In this document: piece after piece, positions 25,800 to 34,240 of the stretch
Layout: every line of letters begins with the position of its first letter
Position numbering within the stretch: the stretch's first letter is position 1
NCBI RefSeq assembly: GCF_019355935.1
Contig: NZ_CP079925.1
Location: 3,472,001 to 3,536,000, forward strand
Direction of reading: 5' to 3'
Origin: Comamonas sp. Y33R10-2
GTDB taxonomy: Bacteria; Pseudomonadota; Gammaproteobacteria; Burkholderiales; Burkholderiaceae_C
DNA: 64,000 bases
Made by a program: the position numbers and the translations under genes
Notes under the pieces: model-generated
Seen by the model: the letters and a program-made list of their open reading frames with translations, nothing else
Database searches by the model: none
What the model was told of the DNA's origin: nothing

Positions 25800-26795
25800 G
25801 TGTCTGCGCACCGTAGAATTTGCTTTTACTCAGATGGGGCCTTGCCCTTCAATGCTTTGAGTGGTTTGAACAATTCCGAACTGCATTCCGTGCAGGCCGA
25901 CCTCGTGGCAGTGCTGGTTGCTGTCACGGATGGACAGCCCCGCATCCTGACCACAGAGCTGGGGCGGATGCTGCCCGCTGGGCCGTTTACCAGCAATCAC
26001 CGCTCCCTTCAAGCGAGCCTGCGGGCATGGGTAGAAAAGCAAACTCGCCTAGGCTTTGTGGAGCAGCTCTACACTTTTGCCGACCGCGAGCGTGCGCAGC
26101 AACTGGGTGTGCATGTCATCTCCATCAGTTATTTAGCGCTGACACAGGAGCAGGACGAGACAGGGGCTACCCAGCCCGGCTGGCAGGATTGGTACCGCTA
26201 CTTTCCGTGGGAAGACTGGCGCGATGGCATGCCTGCTTTGATTGCCGATCAGATCGTTCCTGCCTTGAATGAATGGAGTGAGAGTGCTGCAGATAGCGTA
26301 GCTAGAAGTGCACGTTGGCAAAGGGCTTGCGTGCTTTTTGGCTTGTATGAAAATGAGTGGAATGAAGAGCTGGTGCTGCAGCGCTATGAGCTGCTGTTTG
26401 AAGCGAGTTTGGTGCCTGAAGCTATAGGTGAAGAAGCTAGTGCCGCCGCAGCCAAGGTGTTGCCGGGCGAGGCTATGAGCAATGACCACCGGCGCATTCT
26501 GGCCACAGGCATGGCACGCTTGCGCTCCAAAATCAAATATCGCCCGGTGGTGTTTGAGCTAATGCCTGAGGAGTTCTCACTGCTGCAGTTGCAGCAGACG
26601 GTTGAGGCTTTGGCCGGGCGTAGCCTGCATAAGCAAAATTTTCGCCGCTTGGTTGAGCAGCAGTCACTGGTCGAAGAAACAGGTCAGATGAGCGCTGCGG
26701 GGGCGGGCCGACCCGCCAAGCTCTTTCGCTTTAGACGCAATGTGATTCTGGAGCGCGCGATTACCGCCAACAAGCTGCCGCTGGCGCGCAGCTGA
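25800..26795 (+). CDS. nadQ: NadQ-type (COG4111) NAD-biosynthesis regulator: NUDIX-like domain plus winged helix
   Basis: About 331 residues. A NUDIX-fold-like N-terminal part (VQADLVAVLVAVTDGQPRIL, LPAGPF, LRAWVEEQT-like and FVEQLYTFADR) lacks an intact NUDIX catalytic box. A C-terminal winged helix follows (LRSKIKYRPVVFELMPEEFS to GRPAKLFRF). This is the NrtR/NadQ design, in which a former hydrolase domain senses an NAD-related ligand. The frame starts with GTG at 25800, 10 nt after GAGG; TTG codons at 25842-25866 are alternatives. It lies just upstream of nadC, whose control region holds two matching palindromes. Assignment to NadQ rather than NrtR rests on remembered family context. Confidence 0.7.
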   Translation: MSAHRRICFYSDGALPFNALSGLNNSELHSVQADLVAVLVAVTDGQPRILTTELGRMLPAGPFTSNHRSLQASLRAWVEKQTRLGFVEQLYTFADRERAQQLGVHVISISYLALTQEQDETGATQPGWQDWYRYFPWEDWRDGMPALIADQIVPALNEWSESAADSVARSARWQRACVLFGLYENEWNEELVLQRYELLFEASLVPEAIGEEASAAAAKVLPGEAMSNDHRRILATGMARLRSKIKYRPVVFELMPEEFSLLQLQQTVEALAGRSLHKQNFRRLVEQQSLVEETGQMSAAGAGRPAKLFRFRRNVILERAITANKLPLARS

Positions 26796-26889
26796 TACGT
26801 TGCAACGAGAGACTGCACCTAGCTCGCAGCCGTTAATCCACTCATTATTCATGCGCTGATCAGCTGCCTGAGTTTGGCTTGACTCTAAT

Positions 26890-26908
26890 AATGCTCAGGA
26901 TTAGCATA
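26890..26908. promoter_or_regulatory. NadQ-like operator 1
   Basis: The palindrome AATGCTCA-gga-TTAGCATA has six of eight pairs matching. It shares half-site sequence and 3-nt spacer with operator 2. Its position suits repression of nadC. Confidence 0.55.
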
Positions 26909-26960
26909 AGTGCCCCGGGTGCGAGTCTCTGGAGACATTCGCACTTTTCTTTTGACTAAA

Positions 26961-26979
26961 AATACTCAAAATGAGCATT
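26961..26979. promoter_or_regulatory. NadQ-like operator 2, overlapping the nadC start codon
   Basis: The palindrome AATACTCA-aaa-TGAGCATT has seven of eight pairs matching. The nadC ATG begins at 26971, inside it. Centre-to-centre distance from operator 1 is 71 bp, close to seven helical turns. Confidence 0.6.
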
Positions 26980-27840
26980 AAGAAAATTGCCGCACTCCCT
27001 GTTTCGCCCTTGCCAGATGTGATGCTCGAGCCGCTGGTGCGCATGGCCTTGCTGGAAGACTTGGGCCGTGCCGGAGATTTGACGACAGACACCATCGTCC
27101 CTGCAGATGCCACAGATGAGCTGCGCCTGATGGCCCGCCAAGATGGCGTACTGGCTGGGCTGGATTTAGCGCGTTTGGCTTTTACGCTGATGGATGCACG
27201 CATGGAGTTTGATGTCAGCTGCGCCGATGGCACCGTGCTGGTGCCGGGCATGGAGATTGCCCGCATTCGCGGCAAAAGCCGCGCCATTCTTTCGGCTGAG
27301 CGCACGGCACTGAACTACCTGTGCCACCTCAGTGGTGTGGCCAGCGCCACGCACTCGATTGCGCAAGCCATCAAGCCCTTTGGCACGCGTGTGACTTGCA
27401 CCCGCAAGACCATGCCCGGCCTTCGCTCCTTGCAAAAGTACGCGGTGCGCGTGGGCGGCGGCAACAACCATCGTTTTGGGCTGGATGATGCTGTGCTCAT
27501 CAAGGACAACCACATTGCGCTAGCCGGCGACGTAGCCACCGCTGTGGGCCGCGCGCGAGCTGGTGTGGGGCATATGGTCAAGATTGAGCTCGAAGTGGAT
27601 ACGCTGGCGCAGCTGGATGTGGCGCTGCAACTGGGCGTGGATGTGGTGCTGCTGGACAATATGAGTCTGGATGACCTGCGCACCGCCGTGGCCATGTGCA
27701 AGGGCAGGGCGGTGACGGAAGCCTCGGGCCGCATCACGCCAGAGACTGCGCCTGCGGTGGCCGCCACTGGCGTTGATCAGATCGCAGTGGGCTGGCTGAC
27801 ACACAGCGCCAAGGTTCTGGATATCGGTTTGGACGCATAA
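26971..27840 (+). CDS. nadC: Nicotinate-nucleotide diphosphorylase (carboxylating), quinolinate phosphoribosyltransferase
   Basis: A 289-residue enzyme converting quinolinate and PRPP to nicotinate mononucleotide in de novo NAD synthesis. Motifs include EDLGRAGDLTTD near residue 29, ERTALNYLCHLSG (about 110-122), TRKTMPGLR (about 138-146), GGGNNHRFGLDD and KDNHI (about 175), and LDNMS near 228. Two usually constant positions differ: ASGRI instead of ASGGI, and VGWLTHS instead of VGALTHS, both near the phosphate-binding end. The start codon lies in a NadQ-like operator. nadA and nadB are not in the window. Confidence 0.95.
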   Translation: MSIKKIAALPVSPLPDVMLEPLVRMALLEDLGRAGDLTTDTIVPADATDELRLMARQDGVLAGLDLARLAFTLMDARMEFDVSCADGTVLVPGMEIARIRGKSRAILSAERTALNYLCHLSGVASATHSIAQAIKPFGTRVTCTRKTMPGLRSLQKYAVRVGGGNNHRFGLDDAVLIKDNHIALAGDVATAVGRARAGVGHMVKIELEVDTLAQLDVALQLGVDVVLLDNMSLDDLRTAVAMCKGRAVTEASGRITPETAPAVAATGVDQIAVGWLTHSAKVLDIGLDA

Positions 27841-28104
27841 AGCGGGCTTGCTCTTAGGTTGCTTTCTTGTTTTGCGGTGGAACTTGGTAGATTTCGCTAT
27901 TGAAACCATAGCGCGCTGTGCTTGTTGTTACATGGCTAGGCAGCCAAAACATTCAAATTCAGGATGCCCTGTCACATGGATGCGCTAAATTGCGGCCAAG
28001 AGTTGCGAGCTTCGCCTTGGCTGCATTGCACAAGCTTTGTCGATCAGTGCTAAGGCGTGGCTCTCACAATCCGTTCCAAAAAACATATAACAGGGGGCGT
28101 GTCC

Positions 28105-28827
28105 ATGCCATTCAAGAAACCGCTGCTTGCCGTCTCGACGCTTTGCATCGCGCTTTTTGCCACCACTGTCTATGCTGCGCGTCCTATGAATACGGACGAC
28201 GCGCGCATTGTTGACGCCAAGTCTTGCCAGCTGGAAAGCTGGGTGAAACACCCCAAGGGTCATACCGAGTTCTGGGCGCAACCGGCTTGCAACTTCACGG
28301 GGAATTTGGAGTTGACGACGGGTGGGTCTTTGACACGTGAAGATGGCAGCACCCGCGGCAGCGCCCAGATGCTGCAGGGCAAAACACTGTTCAAGCCGCT
28401 TGAAAGCAATGGCTGGGGCTGGGGGCTGGCCATGGGCATGGCCCGCGACCCACGCCGCGATGCGGGCGGCGGTCACGATATGTATGCCTATGTGCCGGTC
28501 AGCCTGTCATTGGCCAGCAACAAAGTGGTGCTGCACAGCAACGTGGGCTGGCTGCGAGAGCAAGGCTCGCGTAACAATCGCCTGACTTGGGGGCTGGGCA
28601 GCGAAACCCAGTTGCATGAGCGCACTTGGTTGATTGCGGAAACCTACAGTCAGGGCTCAGGCAAGCCACTGGTGCAAGTTGGCCTGCGTTACTGGCTGGT
28701 GCCTGATCGCGTGCAAATTGATGCTACTTATGGCAACCGTATTGGTGGGGCGGGCGGCAGCGCGCAGGCAAGCCAGAGTTGGTTCTCACTGGGTCTGCGT
28801 TTGCTGACGCCGGCTTTTTTGCCATAA
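28105..28827 (+). CDS. Secreted, beta-rich protein of unknown function
   Basis: A 240-residue protein with a signal peptide (LLAVSTLCIALFATTVYA-AR, cut near residue 24). The mature start RPMNTDDARIVDAKSCQLESW resembles the RPxxTDDxxI opening of an outer-membrane family sometimes annotated as MetA-like or transporter proteins. Alternating hydrophobic strands and a C-terminal LGLRLLTPAF-type ending suggest a small beta-barrel, but this is inference. The start at 28105 has AGGGGG upstream. It follows nadC by 264 bp containing nothing recognisable. Confidence 0.65.
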   Translation: MPFKKPLLAVSTLCIALFATTVYAARPMNTDDARIVDAKSCQLESWVKHPKGHTEFWAQPACNFTGNLELTTGGSLTREDGSTRGSAQMLQGKTLFKPLESNGWGWGLAMGMARDPRRDAGGGHDMYAYVPVSLSLASNKVVLHSNVGWLREQGSRNNRLTWGLGSETQLHERTWLIAETYSQGSGKPLVQVGLRYWLVPDRVQIDATYGNRIGGAGGSAQASQSWFSLGLRLLTPAFLP

Positions 28828-28848
28828 ACCTCGGTTGTGTAAGCCGCT

Positions 28849-29379
28849 CTAAAAGAAGCGCAAAAACAGTTGATGCAGTCCGGCAGTCATCAGCAAATAG
28901 CGCATGAATTTGCCAATCGCCATATAGAACACGCAGGGCCAAAACGGCAGGCGCAACCAGCCAGCGACGGCGCACAGCGGGTCGCCCACAATGGGTAGCC
29001 AACTGAGCAAGCAGGCTTTGGCGCCGTATTTGCGCAGCCAATAGCGGGCTACGCGGTGCCAGCGTGATTGGTTGAATGTGGTGTTTTTGGGGGGCGCAGC
29101 CGAGTCGCTGTTGTGGCGTAGCTTGCGGGCCTTGTTCCAGGCTTGGTGGGCTGCAAGCCCCATCCACCAGCTAATTGCGCCGCCAATGGTGTTGCCTGCG
29201 GTGGCCACCAAAATGGCAGGCCAAAAAAGCGAAGGGTTGGCTGAGACAAGCGCGGCAACCACGGGCTCGGACCCCAGCGGCAGCAAAGTAGCTGAAATCA
29301 GGGCGACGATAAAAACCGTGCTCAGGCCTAGCTCAGGCAGGGCGAGCCACTGTAGTAATTGATGAATCCACGCTTGCAT
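28849..29379 (-). CDS. YqaA-family membrane protein (DedA/VTT-related)
   Basis: A 176-residue protein with about four hydrophobic segments. The short-form VTT/DedA core includes TLLPLGSEPVVAAL, GNTIGGAISWWMGL and LSWLPIVGDPLCAVAGWLRL, the last with the family's GDP motif. A hydrophilic insert lies near 85-110. DedA relatives are linked to lipid-carrier flipping and envelope integrity; the YqaA branch has no settled role. It converges with the barrel-like gene at 28105. Confidence 0.85.
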   Translation of the reverse strand: MQAWIHQLLQWLALPELGLSTVFIVALISATLLPLGSEPVVAALVSANPSLFWPAILVATAGNTIGGAISWWMGLAAHQAWNKARKLRHNSDSAAPPKNTTFNQSRWHRVARYWLRKYGAKACLLSWLPIVGDPLCAVAGWLRLPFWPCVFYMAIGKFMRYLLMTAGLHQLFLRFF

Positions 29380-29531
29380 AGGGCTGCTAGTTTAGGCGGG
29401 CTGCTCAATTCCCTGAGTTTTTCTGAACGATGAGCAGAGGCGTACTTAGCTGAGGTATGGTTTCTGGTCCAGATACATATTCAGGCACGTCACTGCTGCT
29501 ACCCCATAAAGTCAAGTAAACGGGAGTAAAA

Positions 29532-30332
29532 ATGGCTTCTAGTTCCCAGTTAATCACGAGAAAAATGGCATTGCTGAGCAAGTCAGCAGGCCTGACAGTT
29601 GCTTTGATTTTGATAGCTGGTTGTGCGCAGAACATGGGCGCTGGAGCATTATTGAATTCAAAACCGATAGCCAGCAAAGTAGCTGCAGATCTGGTGCCGT
29701 TGGCAACGCTGGCGCCGGGGATCAAACAAGACATGCGCTATGTCACCAAGCACAACTTCATGGGTCGCCCCATTGCAGGTTATGAGGCGGGAGTGTGCTG
29801 GTTGAGCCGCCCCGCAGCCGAGTCTTTGGCGGCAGTGCAAAAAGAGTTGGCGAGTCAGGGGCTCGCTCTCAAGGTCTTCGATTGCTACCGTCCGCAGGCC
29901 GCTGTAGATGACTTTGTGCGCTGGGGCCGCGATATGGGCGATCAGGTCAACAAAGACATGTACTACCCGCGCGTGGCCAAGAGCGAGTTGTTCAAACGCG
30001 GCTATATTGCCGAAAAATCGGGTCACAGTCGCGCTAGTACGGTGGATTTGACGCTGGTGGTGGTGAACTCTCAGCGCGCTAGCAAGCTGGCGCATGGCCC
30101 ACTGGCTGATGGTATTGAGGTGGATATGGGCACGCCCTTCGATATGTTTGACGAGCAGTCGCATACCGATAATGCCCAGCAATCCCCAGATGTGCAGCAC
30201 AACCGCCGCTGGCTGCGCAGCTTGATGCAGCGCCATGGCTGGAAGAATCTGCCCGAGGAATGGTGGCACTACACCTTGGTCAGTGAGCCTTATCCCGATC
30301 AGTACTTTGAGGTGCCGGTGCGCAAAAACTGA
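29532..30332 (+). CDS. D-alanyl-D-alanine dipeptidase (VanX/DdpX family), predicted lipoprotein
   Basis: A 266-residue protein. The N-terminus carries a lipobox LIAGC (Cys31), predicting a lipid-anchored envelope location. VanX-type zinc ligands are in SGHSRASTVDLTL (His165, Asp172) and EEWWHY (catalytic Glu243, ligand His246); the FDCYRP motif near 116-121 is also present. The enzyme hydrolyses D-Ala-D-Ala. In a Gram-negative without vancomycin genes it more likely recycles or scavenges peptidoglycan fragments than confers resistance. ATG at 29565 is an alternative start but weakens the signal peptide. Confidence 0.9.
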   Translation: MASSSQLITRKMALLSKSAGLTVALILIAGCAQNMGAGALLNSKPIASKVAADLVPLATLAPGIKQDMRYVTKHNFMGRPIAGYEAGVCWLSRPAAESLAAVQKELASQGLALKVFDCYRPQAAVDDFVRWGRDMGDQVNKDMYYPRVAKSELFKRGYIAEKSGHSRASTVDLTLVVVNSQRASKLAHGPLADGIEVDMGTPFDMFDEQSHTDNAQQSPDVQHNRRWLRSLMQRHGWKNLPEEWWHYTLVSEPYPDQYFEVPVRKN

Positions 30333-30412
30333 GGGCTGTGAACTAAATTTTGATAGCTCACCCCTCTAGAGGGTGATGCACAGAGCTTGGTTTTGCTGAA
30401 ATTTTGGGCAGG

Positions 30413-30418
30413 TATAAT
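30413..30418 (+). promoter_or_regulatory. -10 element of the dusB-fis operon
   Basis: A perfect TATAAT about 82 bp upstream of dusB. The -35 is poorly conserved (TTTTGC at 16-bp spacing is the best candidate). Confidence 0.5.
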
Positions 30419-30499
30419 TCACCCCTCTTTTCCTGCACCTAGTTTGCGCCGTGGCTGCCAGAGTTTGGCAATCCGCCGCAAAGCAACGCCCCCCTTTCC

Positions 30500-31564
30500 A
30501 TGCCCGCCCTGCACATTGGTCATATTCCATTGGCAAATCGTCTGTTTGTTGCTCCCATGGCGGGAGTGACGGACAGACCGTTTCGTCAATTGTGCAAGGC
30601 CTTGGGCGCAGGTTATGCCGTCAGCGAGATGGTGACTAGCCGCAAAGATCTTTGGAACAGCCTGAAAACCAGCCGCCGCGCCAATCACGAAGGCGAGCCC
30701 GGGCCGATTTCGGTTCAGATCGCTGGTACTGAGGCGCAAATGATGGCCGAAGCCGCCATCTACAACATCGAACGCGGCGCGCAGATCATTGATATCAACA
30801 TGGGTTGCCCGGCCAAGAAGGTCTGCAACAAATGGGCTGGTTCCGCCTTGATGCAAAACGAGCCCTTGGCTGTGGAAATTGCCCAAGCGGTGGTCGAAGC
30901 GGCTCGCCCCTTTAACGTGCCTGTCACGCTGAAGATGCGCACCGGCTGGTGTGATGAGCACAAAAATGCCATCGCCCTGGCGCGTCAGTTTGAAGATGTG
31001 GGCATTCAAATGCTCACCGTTCATGGCCGCACGCGCGAGCAAGGCTACAAAGGCTTTGCCGAGTACGACACGATTGCTGCCGTCAAGCAGGCAGTGAATG
31101 TGCTCGTGGTGGCCAATGGCGATATCACCAGCCCCGAAAAAGCCCGCGATGTGCTGGCCTATACCGGTGCGGACGCCATTATGGTTGGCCGCGCAGCGCA
31201 GGGGCGGCCATGGATTTTTCGCGAGATAGGTCATTTTTTGGCCACAGGCGAGCATCTAGCGCCGCCTTTGGTCAGTGAGTTGCGCAGCCTGCTGCTTGAG
31301 CATCTGCAAGATCACTACAGCCTGTATGGCGAGGGGACCGGCGTGCGCAGCGCCCGCAAGCATATTGCGTGGTATCTGCGTGCTCTGCCGGGTGGGGAAG
31401 CGTTCAGAAAACATATCAACACTATTGAGGACTGTGCGGTGCAATGGCAGGCCGTTGCCGATTATCTGGAGGCCTTGGGCCAGCAGATGGATCGGATACC
31501 GGCTGCCACCGCCGCTGCTGAGGACAGCAGCGAGCTGGAAGAACCGACAGAAATGACTGCATGA
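30500..31564 (+). CDS. dusB: tRNA-dihydrouridine synthase B
   Basis: A 354-residue FMN-dependent TIM-barrel enzyme that reduces specific uridines in the tRNA D-loop. Motifs include NRLFVAPMAGVTDRPFR at the start, ISVQIAG, INMGCPAKKVCNKWAGSAL with the catalytic Cys near residue 110, and MVGRAAQGRPWIF near 230. The C-terminal tail after residue 335 is acidic and unconserved. The last four bases overlap fis as ATGA, the classic dusB-fis operon, so the two are translationally coupled. Confidence 0.96.
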   Translation: MPALHIGHIPLANRLFVAPMAGVTDRPFRQLCKALGAGYAVSEMVTSRKDLWNSLKTSRRANHEGEPGPISVQIAGTEAQMMAEAAIYNIERGAQIIDINMGCPAKKVCNKWAGSALMQNEPLAVEIAQAVVEAARPFNVPVTLKMRTGWCDEHKNAIALARQFEDVGIQMLTVHGRTREQGYKGFAEYDTIAAVKQAVNVLVVANGDITSPEKARDVLAYTGADAIMVGRAAQGRPWIFREIGHFLATGEHLAPPLVSELRSLLLEHLQDHYSLYGEGTGVRSARKHIAWYLRALPGGEAFRKHINTIEDCAVQWQAVADYLEALGQQMDRIPAATAAAEDSSELEEPTEMTA

Positions 31565-31794
31565 GCAATCAGAATTTAGAACAAGTCGTGCGCGCTAGCC
31601 TTGAGGGCTACTTTCGTGATCTCGAAGGCGAAACACCGGCCAATGTTTATGACATGGTGATTCGCCTTGTGGAAAAGCCACTGCTCGAAGTGGTGATGGC
31701 TCAAGCCGATAGCAACCAATCACGTGCTGCTGAATGGTTGGGCTTGAACCGCAACACCCTGCGCAAAAAGCTGGTTGATCACCAGCTGCTCTGA
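31561..31794 (+). CDS. fis: DNA-binding protein Fis
   Basis: A 77-residue nucleoid protein. The C-terminal helix-turn-helix is SNQSRAAEWLGLNRNTLRKKL (split here as SNQSRAAEWLG and LNRNTLRKKL), near residues 50-72, and the N-terminal helices mediate dimerisation. It is shorter than the 98-residue E. coli protein, as usual in betaproteobacteria. Fis bends DNA and activates stable-RNA promoters in fast growth. It is coupled to dusB and followed by a terminator. Confidence 0.95.
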   Translation: MSNQNLEQVVRASLEGYFRDLEGETPANVYDMVIRLVEKPLLEVVMAQADSNQSRAAEWLGLNRNTLRKKLVDHQLL

Positions 31795-31817
31795 ATCGAT
31801 AAAGCTACCAAATCCAT

Positions 31818-31860
31818 AGCTGCAAGTCATTGATAGATGGTGGCTTGCAGCTTGTTTTTA
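31818..31860 (+). terminator. Terminator of dusB-fis
   Basis: A 9-bp stem (AGCTGCAAG with CTTGCAGCT, loop 17 nt) is followed by TTGTTTTTA, between fis and purH. Confidence 0.7.
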
Positions 31861-31872
31861 TCCAAACTTTGA

Positions 31873-33480
31873 ATGACGCCCATGAAAGCTCTGATCTCCG
31901 TCTCTGACAAGACCGGTATCGTCGAATTTGCGCAGGCCCTGCACGCCCTCGGTGTGCAACTGCTGTCTACCGGTGGCACTGCCAAGCTGCTGGCCGACAA
32001 GGGTCTGCCCGTGACCGAAGTCGCTGAAGTCACCCAGTTCCCCGAGATGCTCGATGGCCGCGTCAAGACCCTGCATCCCATGGTGCACGGTGGCCTGCTG
32101 GCGCGCCGCGACACACCTGCCCACATGGCAGCGCTCAAGGAACATGGCATCGAGACTATCGACCTGCTGGTCGTCAACCTCTACCCCTTTGAAGCTACCG
32201 TGGCCAAGGCTGGTTGCACGCTGGCTGACGCTATCGAGAACATCGACATCGGTGGCCCGGCCATGGTGCGCTCTGCTGCCAAGAACTGGGCCGACGTGGG
32301 CGTGATTACCGCCGCTGACCAGTACGACGCCGTTCTGGCCGAGCTCAAGACCGCCGGCAAGCTGAGCAACAAGCTGCGCTTTGAAATGTCTGTGGCTGCG
32401 TTCAACCGCATCAGCCAGTACGACGGCGCCATCAGCGACTACCTGTCTTCGGTGAAGTTTGAAGACGAAAAGCTGAGCGAAGAATACGTGCCAACGCGTG
32501 ACCTGTTCCCCGGTCAGAGCAACAGCCAGTTCGTTAAGATTCAAGACCTGCGCTACGGTGAAAACAGCCACCAGCAAGCCGCTTGGTACCGCGACCTGTA
32601 CCCCGCACCCGGCTCGCTGGCCACGGGCGTGCAGCTGCAAGGCAAGGAACTGAGCTACAACAACATCGCTGACGCTGATGCTGCTTGGGAATGCGTCAAG
32701 AGCTTTGACGTGCCCGCTTGCGTGATCGTCAAGCACGCCAACCCTTGCGGCGTGGCGATTGGCAAAGATGCGCACGAGTCGTATGCCAAGGCCTTCCAGA
32801 CCGACCCCACCAGCGCGTTCGGCGGCATCATTGCCTTCAACCGCCCTGTGGATAAGGCCGCTGCTGAAGCGGTGTCCAAGCAGTTCGTTGAAGTGCTGAT
32901 GGCTCCTGCGTTCAGCGCCGAAGCGCTGGAAATCTTCAAGTCCAAGGTCAACGTGCGCCTGATGACGATTGCTCTGCCCGCTGGCGGCGCAACCGACTGG
33001 GACAACGGCCGCAACGCGGTCGAATCCAAGCGCATTGGTTCTGGCCTGCTGCTGCAAACCTCGGACAACCACGAGCTGACACTGGCTGATTTGAAGGTCG
33101 TGACCGTCAAGCAGCCTACGCCTGAAGAGTTGAACGACCTGCTGTTTGCCTGGAACGTGGCCAAGTTCGTCAAGTCCAACGCTATCGTTTTCTGCAAAAA
33201 CGGCATGACAATGGGCGTGGGTGCTGGCCAAATGTCGCGTCTGGACTCGGCACGCATTGCCTCCATCAAGGCAGAAGCGGCCAAGCTGTCGCTGCAGAAC
33301 ACTGTTGTCGCGTCGGATGCGTTCTTCCCCTTCCGCGATGGTCTGGATGTGGTGGTTGATGCAGGCGCAACTTGCGTGGCCCAACCCGGCGGCTCCATGC
33401 GCGATCAGGAAGTGATTGATGCGGCGAACGAGCGTGGTGTGGCCATGGTATTCACCGGCGTGCGCCACTTCCGCCATTAA
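31873..33480 (+). CDS. purH: Bifunctional AICAR formyltransferase/IMP cyclohydrolase
   Basis: A 535-residue enzyme catalysing the last two steps of IMP synthesis. The cyclohydrolase (MGS-like) domain at about 1-150 has [15 protein letters not shown] and STGGTAKLL. The transformylase domain follows from about 200 with [24 protein letters not shown] (Lys-His pair) and the [19 protein letters not shown] region. Codons at 31873 and 31882 are both possible starts; the second gives the conserved MKALISVSD start, and neither has a clear ribosome binding site. Confidence 0.97.
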   Translation: MTPMKALISVSDKTGIVEFAQALHALGVQLLSTGGTAKLLADKGLPVTEVAEVTQFPEMLDGRVKTLHPMVHGGLLARRDTPAHMAALKEHGIETIDLLVVNLYPFEATVAKAGCTLADAIENIDIGGPAMVRSAAKNWADVGVITAADQYDAVLAELKTAGKLSNKLRFEMSVAAFNRISQYDGAISDYLSSVKFEDEKLSEEYVPTRDLFPGQSNSQFVKIQDLRYGENSHQQAAWYRDLYPAPGSLATGVQLQGKELSYNNIADADAAWECVKSFDVPACVIVKHANPCGVAIGKDAHESYAKAFQTDPTSAFGGIIAFNRPVDKAAAEAVSKQFVEVLMAPAFSAEALEIFKSKVNVRLMTIALPAGGATDWDNGRNAVESKRIGSGLLLQTSDNHELTLADLKVVTVKQPTPEELNDLLFAWNVAKFVKSNAIVFCKNGMTMGVGAGQMSRLDSARIASIKAEAAKLSLQNTVVASDAFFPFRDGLDVVVDAGATCVAQPGGSMRDQEVIDAANERGVAMVFTGVRHFRH

Positions 33481-33502
33481 TCTTGGCTGCGGCGAATACA
33501 GT

Positions 33503-33590
33503 TCTTCATACTTCGTTGCACAGTCTCGTCGTAGCGCTGCTACTGCCTTCGACTGTGACGCCTCGTCTGAACCGCGAATCTGTTGATTCG
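33503..33590 (+). repeat. Dispersed intergenic repeat, copy A
   Basis: It shares an ordered series of blocks with 63153-63240: TCGTTGC, TCGTCGTA/TTGTCGTA, TACTGCCT, CGACT, ACGCCTCGTCT and CGC.AA. It lies between purH and a cytochrome gene and has no reading frame. Confidence 0.5.
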
Positions 33591-33623
33591 CTGACCTGTC
33601 TTCACCGCTAAAGGCTGAGTTGT

Positions 33624-33647
33624 ATCGGCCCGCCTTTGCGGGCCGAT
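33624..33647 (+). terminator. Hairpin between purH and the cytochrome c gene
   Basis: A 10-bp GC-rich stem (ATCGGCCCGC with GCGGGCCGAT) with loop CTTT and a weak T tract. It is a likely purH terminator. Confidence 0.55.
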
Positions 33648-33667
33648 TTACATTGAAGAGTGATGCA

Positions 33668-34117
33668 ATGACTAATCCCATCGACGACGAAGAAAACTAC
33701 CCGCCCAAACCGCGCTGGATTGCTTGGCTGATTGGACTGGTGATGCTGGCTAGTGCTTTGGGCGTGGCCAATATTGGCTGGCGCATCATGCGGGTCAGCT
33801 CGGCGGAGCAGGCTGCGGACCATATCGTCTCCATCAAACCCGAGTTGGCTGCTGCGCGTAAGCTGGTGGAAGGCTCGGATTGCATGCGTTGCCATGGCTG
33901 GGATCGCACCTATGTGGGTCCTTCGTTTGTGGATATTTCGCTGAAGTACAATCTGCGGCGCGATACGGATGCTTTTCAATATCTGGCGGGCAAGATTCGC
34001 AGCGGTAGCGTGGGTGTATGGGGCAATGTGATCATGCCGCGCCACCCTCAGATCAGCGAGGCGGATGCACAGCAGATGGCCCGCTGGGTCATGGCGGCAG
34101 AGCCTGCCAGCAAATAA
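33668..34117 (+). CDS. Membrane-anchored class I c-type cytochrome
   Basis: A 149-residue protein with one uncleaved N-terminal membrane helix (about 17-37) and a periplasmic monoheme domain. The heme motif is CMRCH at 72-76, and the distal Met ligand is probably in VWGNVIMPRHP. The C-terminal helix SEADAQQMARWVM is typical of c551-like cytochromes. It presumably carries electrons between the bc1 complex and an oxidase, but the partner is not visible. The start at 33668 is chosen by family fit. Confidence 0.88.
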   Translation: MTNPIDDEENYPPKPRWIAWLIGLVMLASALGVANIGWRIMRVSSAEQAADHIVSIKPELAAARKLVEGSDCMRCHGWDRTYVGPSFVDISLKYNLRRDTDAFQYLAGKIRSGSVGVWGNVIMPRHPQISEADAQQMARWVMAAEPASK

Positions 34118-34155
34118 GGGCCCGATTTCAGGTCCTTGGCTCAAAGAATTCCAAG

Positions 34156-34191
34156 AAAAAGGCTGGTAGCACTGCGCGCCCAGCCTTTTTT
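34156..34191 (+). terminator. Terminator after the cytochrome c gene
   Basis: The stem AAAAAGGCTGG/CCAGCCTTTTT with a T-run, about 40 bp after the stop. Confidence 0.8.
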
Positions 34192-34240
34192 GCATTCAGG
34201 CCTACGGCCAGTTTGGGGCTTGCGTTTGATAATTGCTGGC

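Noticed and set aside
30360..30385. Small hairpin TCACCC...GGGTGA before dusB
   Set aside because: Six base pairs only and no T-run; it could be part of a terminator for the VanX-like gene, but the support is too thin to list.
31858..33681. Minus-strand open frame of 607 codons opposite purH
   Set aside because: Large, but an exact antisense shadow of PurH with no start signal or motif.
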